This document shows positions 1-9,296 of a stretch of DNA of 64,000 nucleotides, piece after piece. Each line of letters opens with the position of its first letter. Position 1 is the stretch's first letter. A program made the position numbers and the translations under genes. This DNA comes from Mesonia hippocampi (GTDB lineage Bacteria; Bacteroidota; Bacteroidia; Flavobacteriales; Flavobacteriaceae). Location of the stretch: NCBI RefSeq assembly GCF_014197445.1, contig NZ_JACIFO010000003.1, positions 1 to 64,000 of the forward strand, written 5' to 3'. The notes beneath the pieces were generated by a model. The model ran no database searches. It saw only the letters and a program-made list of their open reading frames with translations, and was not told the origin of the DNA.

Positions 1-563
<563 letters not shown>

Positions 564-739
564 TGTTTTTTCCATTTGCTCTAAAAAAGGATATTTATTT
601 GCTATTTAGCTTTAATTCGTTTTTACTGTCAATATTTCAATGAACTCTCATTCTGTTAAAAAGAAAGGAATCGAACCTTTTATAAACCCTTATCGTTTCT
701 TCTTGTTTCTTACAAACCCACTCTCGTTGTTTGCGGCTG

Positions 740-771
740 CAAATGTATAAGCTTTTTTCTTTCTGACCAAA
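740..771 (-). promoter_or_regulatory. rRNA promoter, proximal
   Basis: On the minus strand the -7 box TACATTTG (740-747) and the -33 box TTTG (768-771) are separated by 20 bases. This is an exact match to the Bacteroidota RpoD consensus. Transcription would start near 733 and run into the 16S gene. Confidence 0.75.
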
Positions 772-911
772 TGTTTTTGAAAATTTTTTAAAAATATTTT
801 TTTTAACCGATTTTCTAAAAACAATATCCTTTCTACTCCTGCTCCTACACTACTCTCACCCTAACTCCTCAATGAACTCTCAAGCTTTATACTTGACCGC
901 TTAGCGGGCTG

Positions 912-942
912 CAAATATACAACCGTTTTTTACTTTGGCAAG
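912..942 (-). promoter_or_regulatory. rRNA promoter, distal
   Basis: On the minus strand the -7 box TATATTTG (912-919) is an exact consensus match. A -33 element CTTG lies at 939-942, about 19 bases upstream. Together with 740-771 it makes a tandem pair of promoters about 170 bp apart, a common arrangement for rRNA operons. Confidence 0.65.
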
Positions 943-1067
943 TTTTTTATTCTATTTTCTTAGATTATTTTTCAAGATTAAACTTAAACTATTTATTCAC
1001 AACAAGATAAAATAATATTTTTTTTAGAAAAATAACCTCTCTACTATAAAAACGTAGAATTTCAGGC

Positions 1068-1097
1068 TTGCAACTTCTCTCAAAGTAATTATATTTA
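1068..1097 (+). promoter_or_regulatory. Candidate promoter for the DUF819 gene
   Basis: TTGC at 1068-1071 and TATATTTA at 1090-1097 (7 of 8 to TAnnTTTG) are spaced by 18 bases and lie 20 bp before the start codon at 1117. Confidence 0.5.
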
Positions 1098-1116
1098 CGC
1101 CAAATCTTAAAAAAAC

Positions 1117-2382
1117 ATGGAAAAGACCCCTTTATTTACTAATGATGCTATTGTATTTGGATTATTAATGCTAGTATTGGCTTTTGTATTTTATACTTCT
1201 TCTATAAAGAAAGGATTATGGGTTAAATTTTACAAAGTTATTCCCGCTTTATTAATGTGTTATTTAATTCCGGCTATATTAAACTCTATTGGAATAATTA
1301 GCGCTAAAGAGTCTAACCTATATTATGTAGCAAGCAGGTATCTTTTACCCGCATCTCTTGTATTAATGACATTAAGTATTGATCTAAAAGCCATTTTAAA
1401 CTTAGGCCCTAAGGCGCTAATTATGTTTTTTACAGGAACTCTAGGTATTGTGATAGGCGGCCCTATAGCTATACTTATTGTAGGCTCAATTTCTCCCGAA
1501 ACAGTTGCAGGCATTGGCCCAGATGCTATATGGAGAGGTTTAGCCACACTTGCAGGTAGTTGGATTGGCGGTGGTGCAAACCAAGCTGCTATGTTAGAAA
1601 TTTTCCAATATAACCCTGAAAAATACGGAGGAATGGTTTTTGTTGATATTGTTGTAGCTAATATTTGGATGGCCGTGGTGTTAATAGGCATAGGAAGAAC
1701 AAAAGCCATCGATAAATGGCTTAAAGCAGATTCGTCTGCGATTACCGAGCTTAAAGAAAAAGTATCTAACTACACTGCCAGCATTACACGTACACCTACC
1801 TTAACCGATTATATGATTATGTTAGGTTTAGCTTTAGGAGCTGTTGGGATAGCTCATTGGGGTTCTGAGAGTATCTCTAATTTCTTGAAAGATAATTTTG
1901 AAACGTTTAATGATAGTACTTCAGCCTTATCATCGTTTACGTCTACGTTTTTCTGGATGATAACCATTGCGACATTTATCGGAATATTGCTTTCTTTTAC
2001 AAAGGCAAAAACCTATGAAGGAGCAGGTGCTAGTAAATTAGGAAGTATTTTTATCTACATCTTAGTAGCTACTATAGGTATGAAAATGGATTTAGGGATG
2101 ATATTTGACAACCCTGGGCTAATAGGTATTGGTTTAGTCTGGATGGCTATACACGCAGGCTTGCTTATTTTGGTTGCTAAACTTATTAAAGCTCCTTATT
2201 TCTTTTTAGCGGTAGGAAGCCAAGCAAATGTTGGTGGAGCCGCATCGGCTCCTGTTGTAGCCGCAGCATTTCATCCGTCATTAGCTTCTGTTGGAGTTCT
2301 TTTAGCTGTTTTAGGTTATGTTGTTGGTACTTGGAGCGCCTACGCCTGCGCTATCTTGATGCAAATTGCCTCAGGAAACTAA
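1117..2382 (+). CDS. DUF819 family integral membrane protein
   Basis: A 421-residue, very hydrophobic protein with about ten predicted membrane segments. It matches the DUF819 (YjcL-like) family in overall sequence, notably a glycine-rich GGGANQAAM motif around residue 150 and a GSQANVGGAASAPVVAAAF-type motif around residue 370. Two such inverted glycine-rich motifs in a membrane protein suggest a transporter fold, but the substrate is unknown. The start follows a candidate promoter (1068-1097). It is the first gene rightward of the rRNA promoters, which fire the other way, so it is a separate transcription unit. The family assignment is good; the function is not established. Confidence 0.85.
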   Translation: MEKTPLFTNDAIVFGLLMLVLAFVFYTSSIKKGLWVKFYKVIPALLMCYLIPAILNSIGIISAKESNLYYVASRYLLPASLVLMTLSIDLKAILNLGPKALIMFFTGTLGIVIGGPIAILIVGSISPETVAGIGPDAIWRGLATLAGSWIGGGANQAAMLEIFQYNPEKYGGMVFVDIVVANIWMAVVLIGIGRTKAIDKWLKADSSAITELKEKVSNYTASITRTPTLTDYMIMLGLALGAVGIAHWGSESISNFLKDNFETFNDSTSALSSFTSTFFWMITIATFIGILLSFTKAKTYEGAGASKLGSIFIYILVATIGMKMDLGMIFDNPGLIGIGLVWMAIHAGLLILVAKLIKAPYFFLAVGSQANVGGAASAPVVAAAFHPSLASVGVLLAVLGYVVGTWSAYACAILMQIASGN

Positions 2383-2424
2383 TAAATTAAAGTATATTTA
2401 CCCCACTTTATTATACCTTATTTA

Positions 2425-3159
2425 ATGAAAAAAATAATTAGCATACTTAGTGTTATTACATTACTTAGTGCCTGTAAAGAAAAAAAGAGTTTTACACTTA
2501 GCGGACATGTAGATGGACTAAAAAAAGGAACGCTTTTTCTGCAAAAGATGAAAGACACGCTTATTGTAAACCTTGATTCTATCCAAATAAATGGTGATGC
2601 CAACTATCATCTTACTACAAATTTAAAAGAACCTCGTTTACTTTTCTTATACCTTGATAAAATAGATGGGGATAAAAATGATGATATTATTGATTTTTTC
2701 GCAGAACCTGGAGAAATGACATTGAATACTAGTCTTGATAATTTTGAATTAGACGTCAAGATAACAGGTTCTGAAAACCAAATTCGTTGGGAAAAATACC
2801 AAGAAATTCTAAAGCAATTTAATGCAAACAGTCTAGAGTTAATTCAAGAGAATTTTGAAGCCCATAAAAATAAAGACAGTACTGCTATTGCTGCTTCTAG
2901 AAAAAAATATGAAAACTTATTAAAACGCAAATACCTTTACACTGTAAATTATGCTATTGGTAATAAAGATTATGCTATCGCACCATTTTTGGCACTTACA
3001 GAAATCTACGATGCTAACATTAAATACCTCGACACGATTTATAGCGCTCTAGACAAGCCTATTAAAAAATCTATTTACGGAAAAGAGTTAAAAAAATACA
3101 TCAAGGGACGTAAAAAAGAAGAAAAGCTAGCTGATAAGGTGATTGAGAAACGTTCATAA
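2425..3159 (+). CDS. DUF4369 domain lipoprotein
   Basis: A 244-residue protein with a lipoprotein signal (KK, hydrophobic core, lipobox LLSAC with Cys17). Residues about 23-125 look like a DUF4369 domain: a beta-rich region starting FTLSGHVDGLKKGTLFLQ, found in Bacteroidota lipoproteins, often fused to thioredoxin-like domains. Here no CxxC thioredoxin motif follows; the C-terminal half is helical, lysine-rich and ends KEEKLADKVIEKRS. It is therefore probably a DUF4369-only envelope protein. A TATATTTA box at 2393-2400 may serve as its promoter. A bidirectional terminator follows it. Confidence 0.8.
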   Translation: MKKIISILSVITLLSACKEKKSFTLSGHVDGLKKGTLFLQKMKDTLIVNLDSIQINGDANYHLTTNLKEPRLLFLYLDKIDGDKNDDIIDFFAEPGEMTLNTSLDNFELDVKITGSENQIRWEKYQEILKQFNANSLELIQENFEAHKNKDSTAIAASRKKYENLLKRKYLYTVNYAIGNKDYAIAPFLALTEIYDANIKYLDTIYSALDKPIKKSIYGKELKKYIKGRKKEEKLADKVIEKRS

Positions 3160-3184
3160 ACTATAAAAGATTCATAGTAAAAAC

Positions 3185-3213
3185 AAAAAATCCAGGAATT
3201 TCCTGGATTTTTT
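3185..3213. terminator. Bidirectional terminator between converging genes
   Basis: A TCCAGGA (3191-3197) / TCCTGGA (3201-3207) hairpin flanked by A-tract and T-tract on both sides, so it can terminate transcripts from either strand. Confidence 0.8.
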
Positions 3214-3241
3214 GTTTCTTATAAATAAAACGATGTATTAC

Positions 3242-3508
3242 TTATAGTGCGTTTAATTTAGCCACCAAGTCTTGAGCTTGTTTCTCAATACTTTGATTTA
3301 CTTCTTTTAAGTGAGCACTTCTATTTTCTACATTTTTATTATTAATTTCTCTAATAAAATCACCGTGAATAGCTATAGCTTCATCTACAATAGCTTCTGT
3401 TTGCTCGGTGTTTGCATTAGGATTTAAAATTTGTTGAATATATGCAGCTTCTATAATACCTGCTGTTACATAATTCAAATCTTTTTTTAGGTTTCTTATA
3501 CTTGCCAT
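3242..3508 (-). CDS. Small conserved hypothetical protein (88 aa)
   Basis: An all-helical, charged 88-residue protein starting MASIRNLKKDLNYV with no signal peptide or membrane segment. I recognise the pattern as a small conserved flavobacterial protein without known function. An upstream ATG at 3529 is rejected as the start: a consensus -7 box TACTTTTG lies on the minus strand at 3527-3534, so transcription would begin near 3520 and only the ATG at 3508 is inside the mRNA. It sits just downstream of manA, whose stop codon overlaps the promoter area. Confidence 0.65.
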   Translation of the reverse strand: MASIRNLKKDLNYVTAGIIEAAYIQQILNPNANTEQTEAIVDEAIAIHGDFIREINNKNVENRSAHLKEVNQSIEKQAQDLVAKLNAL

Positions 3509-3544
3509 AAGGTTTATTTTAGATTGCAAAAGTACAACTTATTT

Positions 3545-4531
3545 TTATATTGTTACTTCTAAAAGCACACACTTATCAGTTTCTATAAAAACAGCCTCAC
3601 ATTGTGCCGGGATTAAGGCTGTTTGTCCTGTGTTTAATGCTACTTTTTCCTTAGTTTTTTTACATGAAATTTCGCATTTCCCTTCTACACATATATATAT
3701 AATAAACGATTCTACCGTTGCGTAAGAAACTGCTTTTGCTTGTGTAAGGTATAAATAGTTGGTTGTAAAGTACTGATTCTGTTCCATTCTTACAGAATCG
3801 TTTTCTTTTTTAGTATAAGCTAATTTATAATTACTTGTTTTAGAAAAATCTATAGCATCTAATGCCAATGCAGTGTGTAGTTCTCGTTTTTCGCCATTAA
3901 TGTCAGGACGGTTCCAATCATAAACACGGTAAGTAACATCTGAGGTTTGCTGTATTTCTGTCAACAACACTCCTTTCCCAATGGCATGAATTAAGCCAGG
4001 GTGAATAATATAACAGTCGCCTGTTTTAACTTTTTCGGCATTTAGTATGGTTGGTAAACTCTCTTTTTTTAAATGTTTTAGGTAAACATCTTTCGAGATT
4101 TGCTCATTAAAATCTATAATGATACGGCTATCATCATCTGCTTGCATTATATACCACATTTCGGTTTTCCCGTATGAGTTATGGCGTTTTTTTGCAATTT
4201 CATCATCAGGATGCAACTGTACTGATAAGTTTTCTCGGGCATCGATAAACTTTATCAATAACGGAAAATGATGCTTAAATTTTTTATAAACTTCCTCCCC
4301 TACTATTTCTTTTGGATAACGCTGCATTAAGTCTCGTAATGTGTTTCCTGCCAGAGGTCCATTTTTTACAACAGAGCAATCGTTCCCCACATCGCTAATT
4401 TCCCAACTTTCCCCAATATGGTTTCCAGAAAAAGGCTTATTTAACAGCTTTCTCAATTTAGTACCTCCCCAGATTTTTTCTTTTGGGATTGGATGAAATG
4501 TTAGTGGATATAATGTTTGGGTGTTTTTCAT
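3545..4531 (-). CDS. manA: Mannose-6-phosphate isomerase, class I
   Basis: A 328-residue cytosolic zinc enzyme that interconverts mannose-6-phosphate and fructose-6-phosphate, feeding GDP-mannose and polysaccharide synthesis. The zinc ligands of the family are visible: Gln105 and His107 in VQLHPDD, Glu124 in KTEMWY and His182 in GLIHAIGKG. The active-site segment YRVYDWNRPD follows at about 201. The protein is of the short bacterial type I form with a cupin C-terminus. It lies 23 bp downstream of the queD-like gene and is likely co-transcribed with it and idi. Confidence 0.93.
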   Translation of the reverse strand: MKNTQTLYPLTFHPIPKEKIWGGTKLRKLLNKPFSGNHIGESWEISDVGNDCSVVKNGPLAGNTLRDLMQRYPKEIVGEEVYKKFKHHFPLLIKFIDARENLSVQLHPDDEIAKKRHNSYGKTEMWYIMQADDDSRIIIDFNEQISKDVYLKHLKKESLPTILNAEKVKTGDCYIIHPGLIHAIGKGVLLTEIQQTSDVTYRVYDWNRPDINGEKRELHTALALDAIDFSKTSNYKLAYTKKENDSVRMEQNQYFTTNYLYLTQAKAVSYATVESFIIYICVEGKCEISCKKTKEKVALNTGQTALIPAQCEAVFIETDKCVLLEVTI

Positions 4532-4553
4532 TAAAAATTCTCTATATATTAAT

Positions 4554-4967
4554 TCAAGCCTGTTCGCCTTGGTAACTCACAAAATTTCTTGGGGTTTCAT
4601 ATAAGGTAACTCCTAGTTTGTGCTCTTTAGCGATATAAGGTCGAAGTTTTTCCCAGATAACAACAGCTATATTTTCTGCAGTGGGGTTTAGCTCCTTAAA
4701 TTCTGGAACTTCTATATTTAAGTTTTTGTGATCAAAATGATTCTCTACATGTTCTTTTATAAGCTGTTTTAATATTTTTAAATCGATTACAAAACCTGTT
4801 TCCGGGTTTATTTTCCCGGTTACCGATACAATCAACTTATAATTATGCCCATGATAATTGGGGTTGCTACATTTCCCAAATACTTCGGAATTTTTTTGAT
4901 CGCTCCACTCCTTCCGAAATAACCGGTGTGCTGCATTAAAATGAGATTTTCTGTTTACTGTAATCAT
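4554..4967 (-). CDS. queD: 6-pyruvoyl-tetrahydropterin synthase / 6-carboxytetrahydropterin synthase family protein
   Basis: A 137-residue T-fold enzyme. The zinc histidines are His14 (FNAAHRL) and His39 and His41 (NPNYHGHNY), and the catalytic cysteine is probably Cys33. Family members make 6-carboxytetrahydropterin for queuosine (QueD) or pyruvoyl-tetrahydropterin for biopterin. The motif GKCSNPNYHGHNY resembles the PTPS side of the family, and no other queuosine gene is nearby, so the exact product is open. Its start overlaps the stop of idi by 4 bp (ATGA), indicating translational coupling. Confidence 0.85.
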   Translation of the reverse strand: MITVNRKSHFNAAHRLFRKEWSDQKNSEVFGKCSNPNYHGHNYKLIVSVTGKINPETGFVIDLKILKQLIKEHVENHFDHKNLNIEVPEFKELNPTAENIAVVIWEKLRPYIAKEHKLGVTLYETPRNFVSYQGEQA

Positions 4968-5476
4968 GAAATATGCGCGTAATACTTTTCGAAAATTATT
5001 TTAAACCAAGCGGTATATATTTCAGGATTTGCTTCCATATCTGCTTTTATATCTTCTAGCTTCATCCATTTCCAAGCTGCTACTTCTGAAGGGTTTACGT
5101 TAGGATCTCTATTATATTTGCCTATTAAAATATAATCGTATTCATGCTCACTCAATCCATTTGTAAATGGAGCTTTATAAATAAAAGAAATACTTTCTTC
5201 CAAATCTGTACTAAAGCCCATTTCTTCTTGTAGCCTTCGCTTTCCTGCTTCGATATTTGTTTCTCCTTCACGTTGGTGACTGCAACAAGTGTTAGTCCAT
5301 AATCCTGGAGAGTGATATTTCCCTAAAGCCCTTTGCTGTAATAAAACTTCTCCTTTTTCATTATAAACAAATACAGAAAAAGCTCGATGAAGCAATGCTT
5401 TTTCATGAGCTTCAATTTTCTCCATCAAACCAATCTGCTCATCTTTTTCGTTTACTAAAATTACGTATTCTTTCAT
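4964..5476 (-). CDS. idi: Isopentenyl-diphosphate delta-isomerase, type 1
   Basis: A 170-residue Nudix-fold enzyme that interconverts isopentenyl and dimethylallyl diphosphate in isoprenoid synthesis. The active-site segment TNTCCSH (Cys65 aligns with the catalytic cysteine, His67 with a metal ligand) is followed by the Nudix-like helix GKRRLQEEMGF and the glutamate-bearing motif EHEYDYI near residue 116. It is the first gene of an idi-queD-manA run. A TATTTTG -7-like box with a TTG element lies at 5546-5577 on the minus strand as a possible promoter. Confidence 0.93.
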   Translation of the reverse strand: MKEYVILVNEKDEQIGLMEKIEAHEKALLHRAFSVFVYNEKGEVLLQQRALGKYHSPGLWTNTCCSHQREGETNIEAGKRRLQEEMGFSTDLEESISFIYKAPFTNGLSEHEYDYILIGKYNRDPNVNPSEVAAWKWMKLEDIKADMEANPEIYTAWFKIIFEKYYAHIS

Positions 5477-5681
5477 CTTTTACAATTTTTCAAATTTTAA
5501 TATTACACAACTTAAAACCTAAAGACCTAAGACTTCTTTAAGCTGCAAAATACCCTTAAGTTGAAACCTTTTTTCAACGAAAAAATTTTGCTCATTCCAC
5601 AAGCCTCCAAAAATACAAAATCTAACAATCATTTAGAAGTATTTTAAACAGGTTTTAAGAAACTGCTTTTTGCATAAAGCA

Positions 5682-5715
5682 AAAATCGCTTTCATGTAAA
5701 ACAGAAAGCGATTTT
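5682..5715 (-). terminator. Rho-independent terminator after the PHGxxGHRC lipoprotein gene
   Basis: A 12-bp perfect inverted repeat, AAAATCGCTTTC (5682-5693) and GAAAGCGATTTT (5704-5715), with a T-rich continuation on the minus strand. Confidence 0.8.
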
Positions 5716-5741
5716 CACCAAATATATTTTCATTTTTTATT

Positions 5742-6170
5742 TTACGGTAAAGGTTCACCTACTTTTACATCACAACGGTGCCCTGCTTGCCCATGTGGAG
5801 GATTTGGTTTTCCTTGCATACCCTCTGCCGTTTGCTGCTTAGCACGTGGTTGTACGGTGGTATTTGCTTTTTGGGTAGTATTCCCCGTGTTTCCGTACAA
5901 ATCCTTATTTAGTAAATTTGCATTGTTTCCGCTCTGAGTTGCAGACCCATCTAAAGGCGCACCAACAGGAATACCACAACGGTGACCTGGCTCTCCATGA
6001 GGTGGATTTGTTTTGGGGCTAGCTTTTGCTGCTGGTGTAGTTTCTGTTTTCTTATCTACCTGTTTTGTAGTTTGTGTATCTGATGCTTCTGCTGGAGTGC
6101 TTTTTTTCTCATCTGCACAGCCTATCCATAACAAACCGCAAACACAAAACAACGGGAGTATTTTTTTCAT
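5742..6170 (-). CDS. Lipoprotein with two PHGxxGHRC motifs
   Basis: A 142-residue secreted lipoprotein (lipobox LWIGC, Cys18) with a low-complexity linker rich in Lys, Thr, Ala and Gln. Two copies of a short conserved block occur: NPPHGEPGHRC followed by GIPVGAPL at 55-73, and NPPHGQAGHRC followed by DVKVGEPLP at 123-142. I know this block from other Flavobacteriaceae proteins of unknown function. The conserved His, His and Cys could bind a metal, which is inference. It is monocistronic, with its own terminator (5682-5715). Confidence 0.75.
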   Translation of the reverse strand: MKKILPLFCVCGLLWIGCADEKKSTPAEASDTQTTKQVDKKTETTPAAKASPKTNPPHGEPGHRCGIPVGAPLDGSATQSGNNANLLNKDLYGNTGNTTQKANTTVQPRAKQQTAEGMQGKPNPPHGQAGHRCDVKVGEPLP

Positions 6171-6289
6171 AACTTAATTCTATTTAATTATTTAGGTTAA
6201 GGGCGAATATAAAAAAAACAAACAAAACGCCATAATTAAATTAACATTCTTTAAAAATAGTTATCTCTTTACAAGAAACTCCTTATTTT

Positions 6290-6319
6290 TTTGTAGCAGG
6301 ACAAAAAAGAATATCTTTG
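6290..6319 (+). promoter_or_regulatory. Promoter of prfC
   Basis: TTTG (6290-6293), an 18-base spacer and TATCTTTG (6312-6319) match the Bacteroidota consensus exactly. A transcript from about 6326 gives a 17-nt leader. Confidence 0.8.
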
Positions 6320-6342
6320 CCCCACAAAATTTTCAACTCCCC

Positions 6343-7929
6343 ATGAAGTTACAAAACGAAATAAATAAACGTCGTACATTCGGAATTATCTCTCACCCAG
6401 ATGCGGGTAAAACCACCTTAACCGAAAAACTACTCCTTTTTGGAGGCGCTATACAAGAAGCTGGTGCTGTAAAATCTAATAAAGCAAAAAAAGGTGCCAC
6501 CAGCGATTTCATGGAAATTGAACGTCAACGTGGGATTTCGGTGGCTACATCGGTGTTAGCTTTCGAGTATAAAGACATTAAGATTAACATTCTTGATACT
6601 CCAGGACACAAAGATTTTGCCGAAGATACCTTTAGAACCCTAACGGCAGTAGATAGTGTAATTGTTGTAATTGACGTTGCTAAAGGAGTTGAGGAGCAAA
6701 CCGAGAAATTGGTAGAAGTTTGCCGTATGCGTAACATTCCTATTATTGTTTTTATCAATAAACTGGATCGTGAGGGAAAAGATGCCTTTGACTTGCTAGA
6801 CGAAATCGAACAAAAACTCCACCTTAAAGTAACCCCACTTAGTTACCCTATCGGGATGGGGTACGATTTTAAAGGAATATACAATATTTGGGAGCAAAAC
6901 ATTAACCTGTTTACAGGCGACCCCCGTAAAGATATCGAAGAAACCATAGAAGTTACCGATATTAACAATCCGGAATTAGACGACCTTATTGGTAGCGATG
7001 CAGCAAATACCTTACGTGATGAATTAGAACTTGTGCAAGGTGTTTACCCTGATTTTGACCAAGAAGCCTACAAAGCTGCAAAACTTCAACCTGTATTTTT
7101 TGGTTCGGCATTAAACAACTTTGGTGTACGAGAATTGCTAGACTGCTTTATAGATATTGCCCCAACACCGCTACCCAAAGAAAGCGAAACCAGAATAGTA
7201 AGCCCAGAAGAAGATAATTTTACAGGTTTTGTATTCAAAATACATGCTAATATGGATCCTAAACACCGCGACCGTTTAGCCTTTGTAAAAATAGTTTCGG
7301 GCATTTTTAAACGAAATGTCCCTTACCTACATGTACGCCAAAATAAAAAATTACGTTTTAGCAGCCCTAATGCATTTTTTGCCGAGAAAAAAGAAATTGT
7401 AGAAAACTCTTTCCCAGGAGATATTGTAGGTTTACACGACACAGGAAACTTTAAAATTGGCGATACCCTTACCGAAGGAGAACTTTTAAATTATAAAGGC
7501 ATTCCGAGCTTCTCTCCAGAGCACTTTAGGTACATTAATAACGCAGACCCAATGAAGTCTAAACAATTAGAAAAAGGAATAGACCAATTGATGGACGAAG
7601 GGGTTGCCCAGCTTTTTAGATTAAACCTTAACAACCGAAAAATTATAGGAACCGTTGGGGCCTTACAATATGAAGTTATCCAATACCGCTTAGAGCATGA
7701 ATATGGTGCAAAATGTACCTACGAAAACATTAATGTACATAAAGCTTGTTGGGTAGAACCCGAAGATGAAAAAAATGAAGAATTTGCCGACTTTAAACGT
7801 GTAAAAAGTAAATTTTTAGCTACCGACAAGCGTGGGCAATTGGTATTTCTTGCAGATTCTCCTTTTTCATTACAAATGACACAACAAAAATACCCCAGTA
7901 TAAAATTCCATTTCACCTCAGAGTTTTAA
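6343..7929 (+). CDS. prfC: Peptide chain release factor 3
   Basis: A 528-residue translational GTPase that recycles RF1 and RF2 from the ribosome after peptide release. The GTP-binding motifs are intact: G1 HPDAGKTT (18-25), G3 DTPGHKDF, G4 NKLDREG. The effector-loop region GATSDFMEIERQRGIS is characteristic of RF3 rather than EF-G. Length is normal for the family. It has a strong promoter at 6290-6319, and the next gene follows after 38 bp on the same strand, so they may be co-transcribed. Confidence 0.96.
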   Translation: MKLQNEINKRRTFGIISHPDAGKTTLTEKLLLFGGAIQEAGAVKSNKAKKGATSDFMEIERQRGISVATSVLAFEYKDIKINILDTPGHKDFAEDTFRTLTAVDSVIVVIDVAKGVEEQTEKLVEVCRMRNIPIIVFINKLDREGKDAFDLLDEIEQKLHLKVTPLSYPIGMGYDFKGIYNIWEQNINLFTGDPRKDIEETIEVTDINNPELDDLIGSDAANTLRDELELVQGVYPDFDQEAYKAAKLQPVFFGSALNNFGVRELLDCFIDIAPTPLPKESETRIVSPEEDNFTGFVFKIHANMDPKHRDRLAFVKIVSGIFKRNVPYLHVRQNKKLRFSSPNAFFAEKKEIVENSFPGDIVGLHDTGNFKIGDTLTEGELLNYKGIPSFSPEHFRYINNADPMKSKQLEKGIDQLMDEGVAQLFRLNLNNRKIIGTVGALQYEVIQYRLEHEYGAKCTYENINVHKACWVEPEDEKNEEFADFKRVKSKFLATDKRGQLVFLADSPFSLQMTQQKYPSIKFHFTSEF

Positions 7930-7967
7930 TAAACCTTGCTTAGAAAAACACTCTTAAAAAGCTTATA

Positions 7968-9179
7968 ATGAAGTATGATGTTATTATTGTGGGTGGAGGA
8001 GCTGCGGGTTTCTTTACGGCTATCAATATAGCCGAACAAAATAAAAAACTAAAAATAGCCATTTTAGAAAGAGGCAAAGATGTTTTAGCTAAAGTTAGAA
8101 TTTCTGGCGGCGGAAGGTGTAATGTAACCCATGCCTGTTTTGACCCTAAAGCGCTAACTCAATTTTACCCAAGAGGAGAAAAAGAACTACTAGGACCCTT
8201 TCATCGGTTTTGTTCTGGCGATACAATAGCTTGGTTTGCCGATAGAGGTGTAAACTTAAAAATAGAAGACGACGGACGTATGTTTCCCGATACAGATTCT
8301 TCTGAAACAATTATCAACTGTTTTTTACAAGAAGCAAAACGTTTAAAAATAGAAATATTAACAGGGGTTAGCGTACAGGGTTTCTGTAAGAAAGAAAATG
8401 TTTGGGAACTAAACACTTCAAAAAGCAATTATACGTGTACCCACCTTGCCATTACTACAGGAAGTAACCCGAAAATATGGCAGCTTATAAACAAATTAGC
8501 GCATACCATTGTACCGCCTGTACCTTCGCTGTTTACCTTTAATATTAAGGATAACCGCATTAAAGATTTAATGGGAATAACTGCTAAAGCAAACATTAAG
8601 GTAAAAGAAACAAAACTAGAAGCTAGCGGCCCTTTACTAATTACACATTGGGGCATGAGTGGTCCCGCTATCTTAAGACTATCAGCATGGGGTGCGCGTA
8701 TTTTGGCCGATAAAAATTATCAGTTTCATATTGCAGTAAATTGGGTACCACAACACAATACAGCTTCCATACTCGAAGACCTTCAAAAAATACGCAAAGC
8801 AGAAGCTAAAAAAACAGTAAGCAAGCATAAACTTTACAAGCTCCCCAATCGTTTATGGGAACGTATTGTAAGTGCAAGTAGTATTAACGAACATGTAAAA
8901 TGGGCCGATTTAAACAATAGCCAGCTACATACATTAGCCAATCAGCTTACTGCAGCAACCTACCAAGTAAACGGAAAAAGCACTTTTAAAGAAGAGTTTG
9001 TTACAGCGGGTGGCGTAGACCTAAAGGAAATTAACTTTAAAACCATGCAAAGTAAACAACAAGAAAATCTTTATTTTGCGGGTGAGGTTTTAAACATCGA
9101 TGCTATTACAGGAGGTTTTAACTTCCAAAATGCATGGACAACAGCATTTATAGCTGCGCAAACCATAGCGAATAAATAA
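7968..9179 (+). CDS. HI0933-like (BaiN/RdsA-type) flavoprotein
   Basis: A 403-residue NAD(P)/FAD-dependent oxidoreductase of the HI0933 family. The dinucleotide-binding motif VGGGAAG is at 8-14, followed by the family signature RISGGGRCNVTH near residue 45. The C-terminal FAD-contacting block GEVLNIDAITGGFNFQNAW is at about 370-390. Members include a bile-acid reductase and enzymes of unknown role, so the substrate cannot be given. It follows prfC closely and ends before a strong hairpin at 9237-9267. Confidence 0.88.
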   Translation: MKYDVIIVGGGAAGFFTAINIAEQNKKLKIAILERGKDVLAKVRISGGGRCNVTHACFDPKALTQFYPRGEKELLGPFHRFCSGDTIAWFADRGVNLKIEDDGRMFPDTDSSETIINCFLQEAKRLKIEILTGVSVQGFCKKENVWELNTSKSNYTCTHLAITTGSNPKIWQLINKLAHTIVPPVPSLFTFNIKDNRIKDLMGITAKANIKVKETKLEASGPLLITHWGMSGPAILRLSAWGARILADKNYQFHIAVNWVPQHNTASILEDLQKIRKAEAKKTVSKHKLYKLPNRLWERIVSASSINEHVKWADLNNSQLHTLANQLTAATYQVNGKSTFKEEFVTAGGVDLKEINFKTMQSKQQENLYFAGEVLNIDAITGGFNFQNAWTTAFIAAQTIANK

Positions 9180-9236
9180 AAAAAGTGCATTTGCTACCTG
9201 CTAAAATTTTATCACTATTCTTTACAAAAACAAATA

Positions 9237-9267
9237 CCCAACTTTACTCTTGAGAAATAAAGTTGGG
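9237..9267. terminator. Terminator-like hairpin
   Basis: A perfect 10-bp inverted repeat, CCCAACTTTA (9237-9246) and TAAAGTTGGG (9258-9267), between the rightward flavoprotein gene and the leftward tandem-paralogue locus. T-runs are short, so efficiency is uncertain. Confidence 0.6.
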
Positions 9268-9296
9268 GTTTGCACTATAAAACATTCATAATATGG

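Larger units (their letters stand above)
564..1067 (-). other. rRNA operon leader and promoter region
   Basis: No protein gene is visible here. Read leftwards it holds two rRNA promoters (listed separately) and a long AT-rich leader. The 13-mer CAATGAACTCTCA occurs twice, at 638-650 and 870-882; on the transcribed strand it reads TGAGAGTTCATTG. The promoter-proximal copy lies just downstream of the upstream promoter and the other lies just before the 16S gene. It could be an antitermination or processing signal, but that is inference from position and repetition only. Confidence 0.6.

Noticed and set aside
3509-3529. Upstream ATG at 3529 for the small gene
   Set aside because: It lies within a consensus -7 promoter box and would not be in the transcript.
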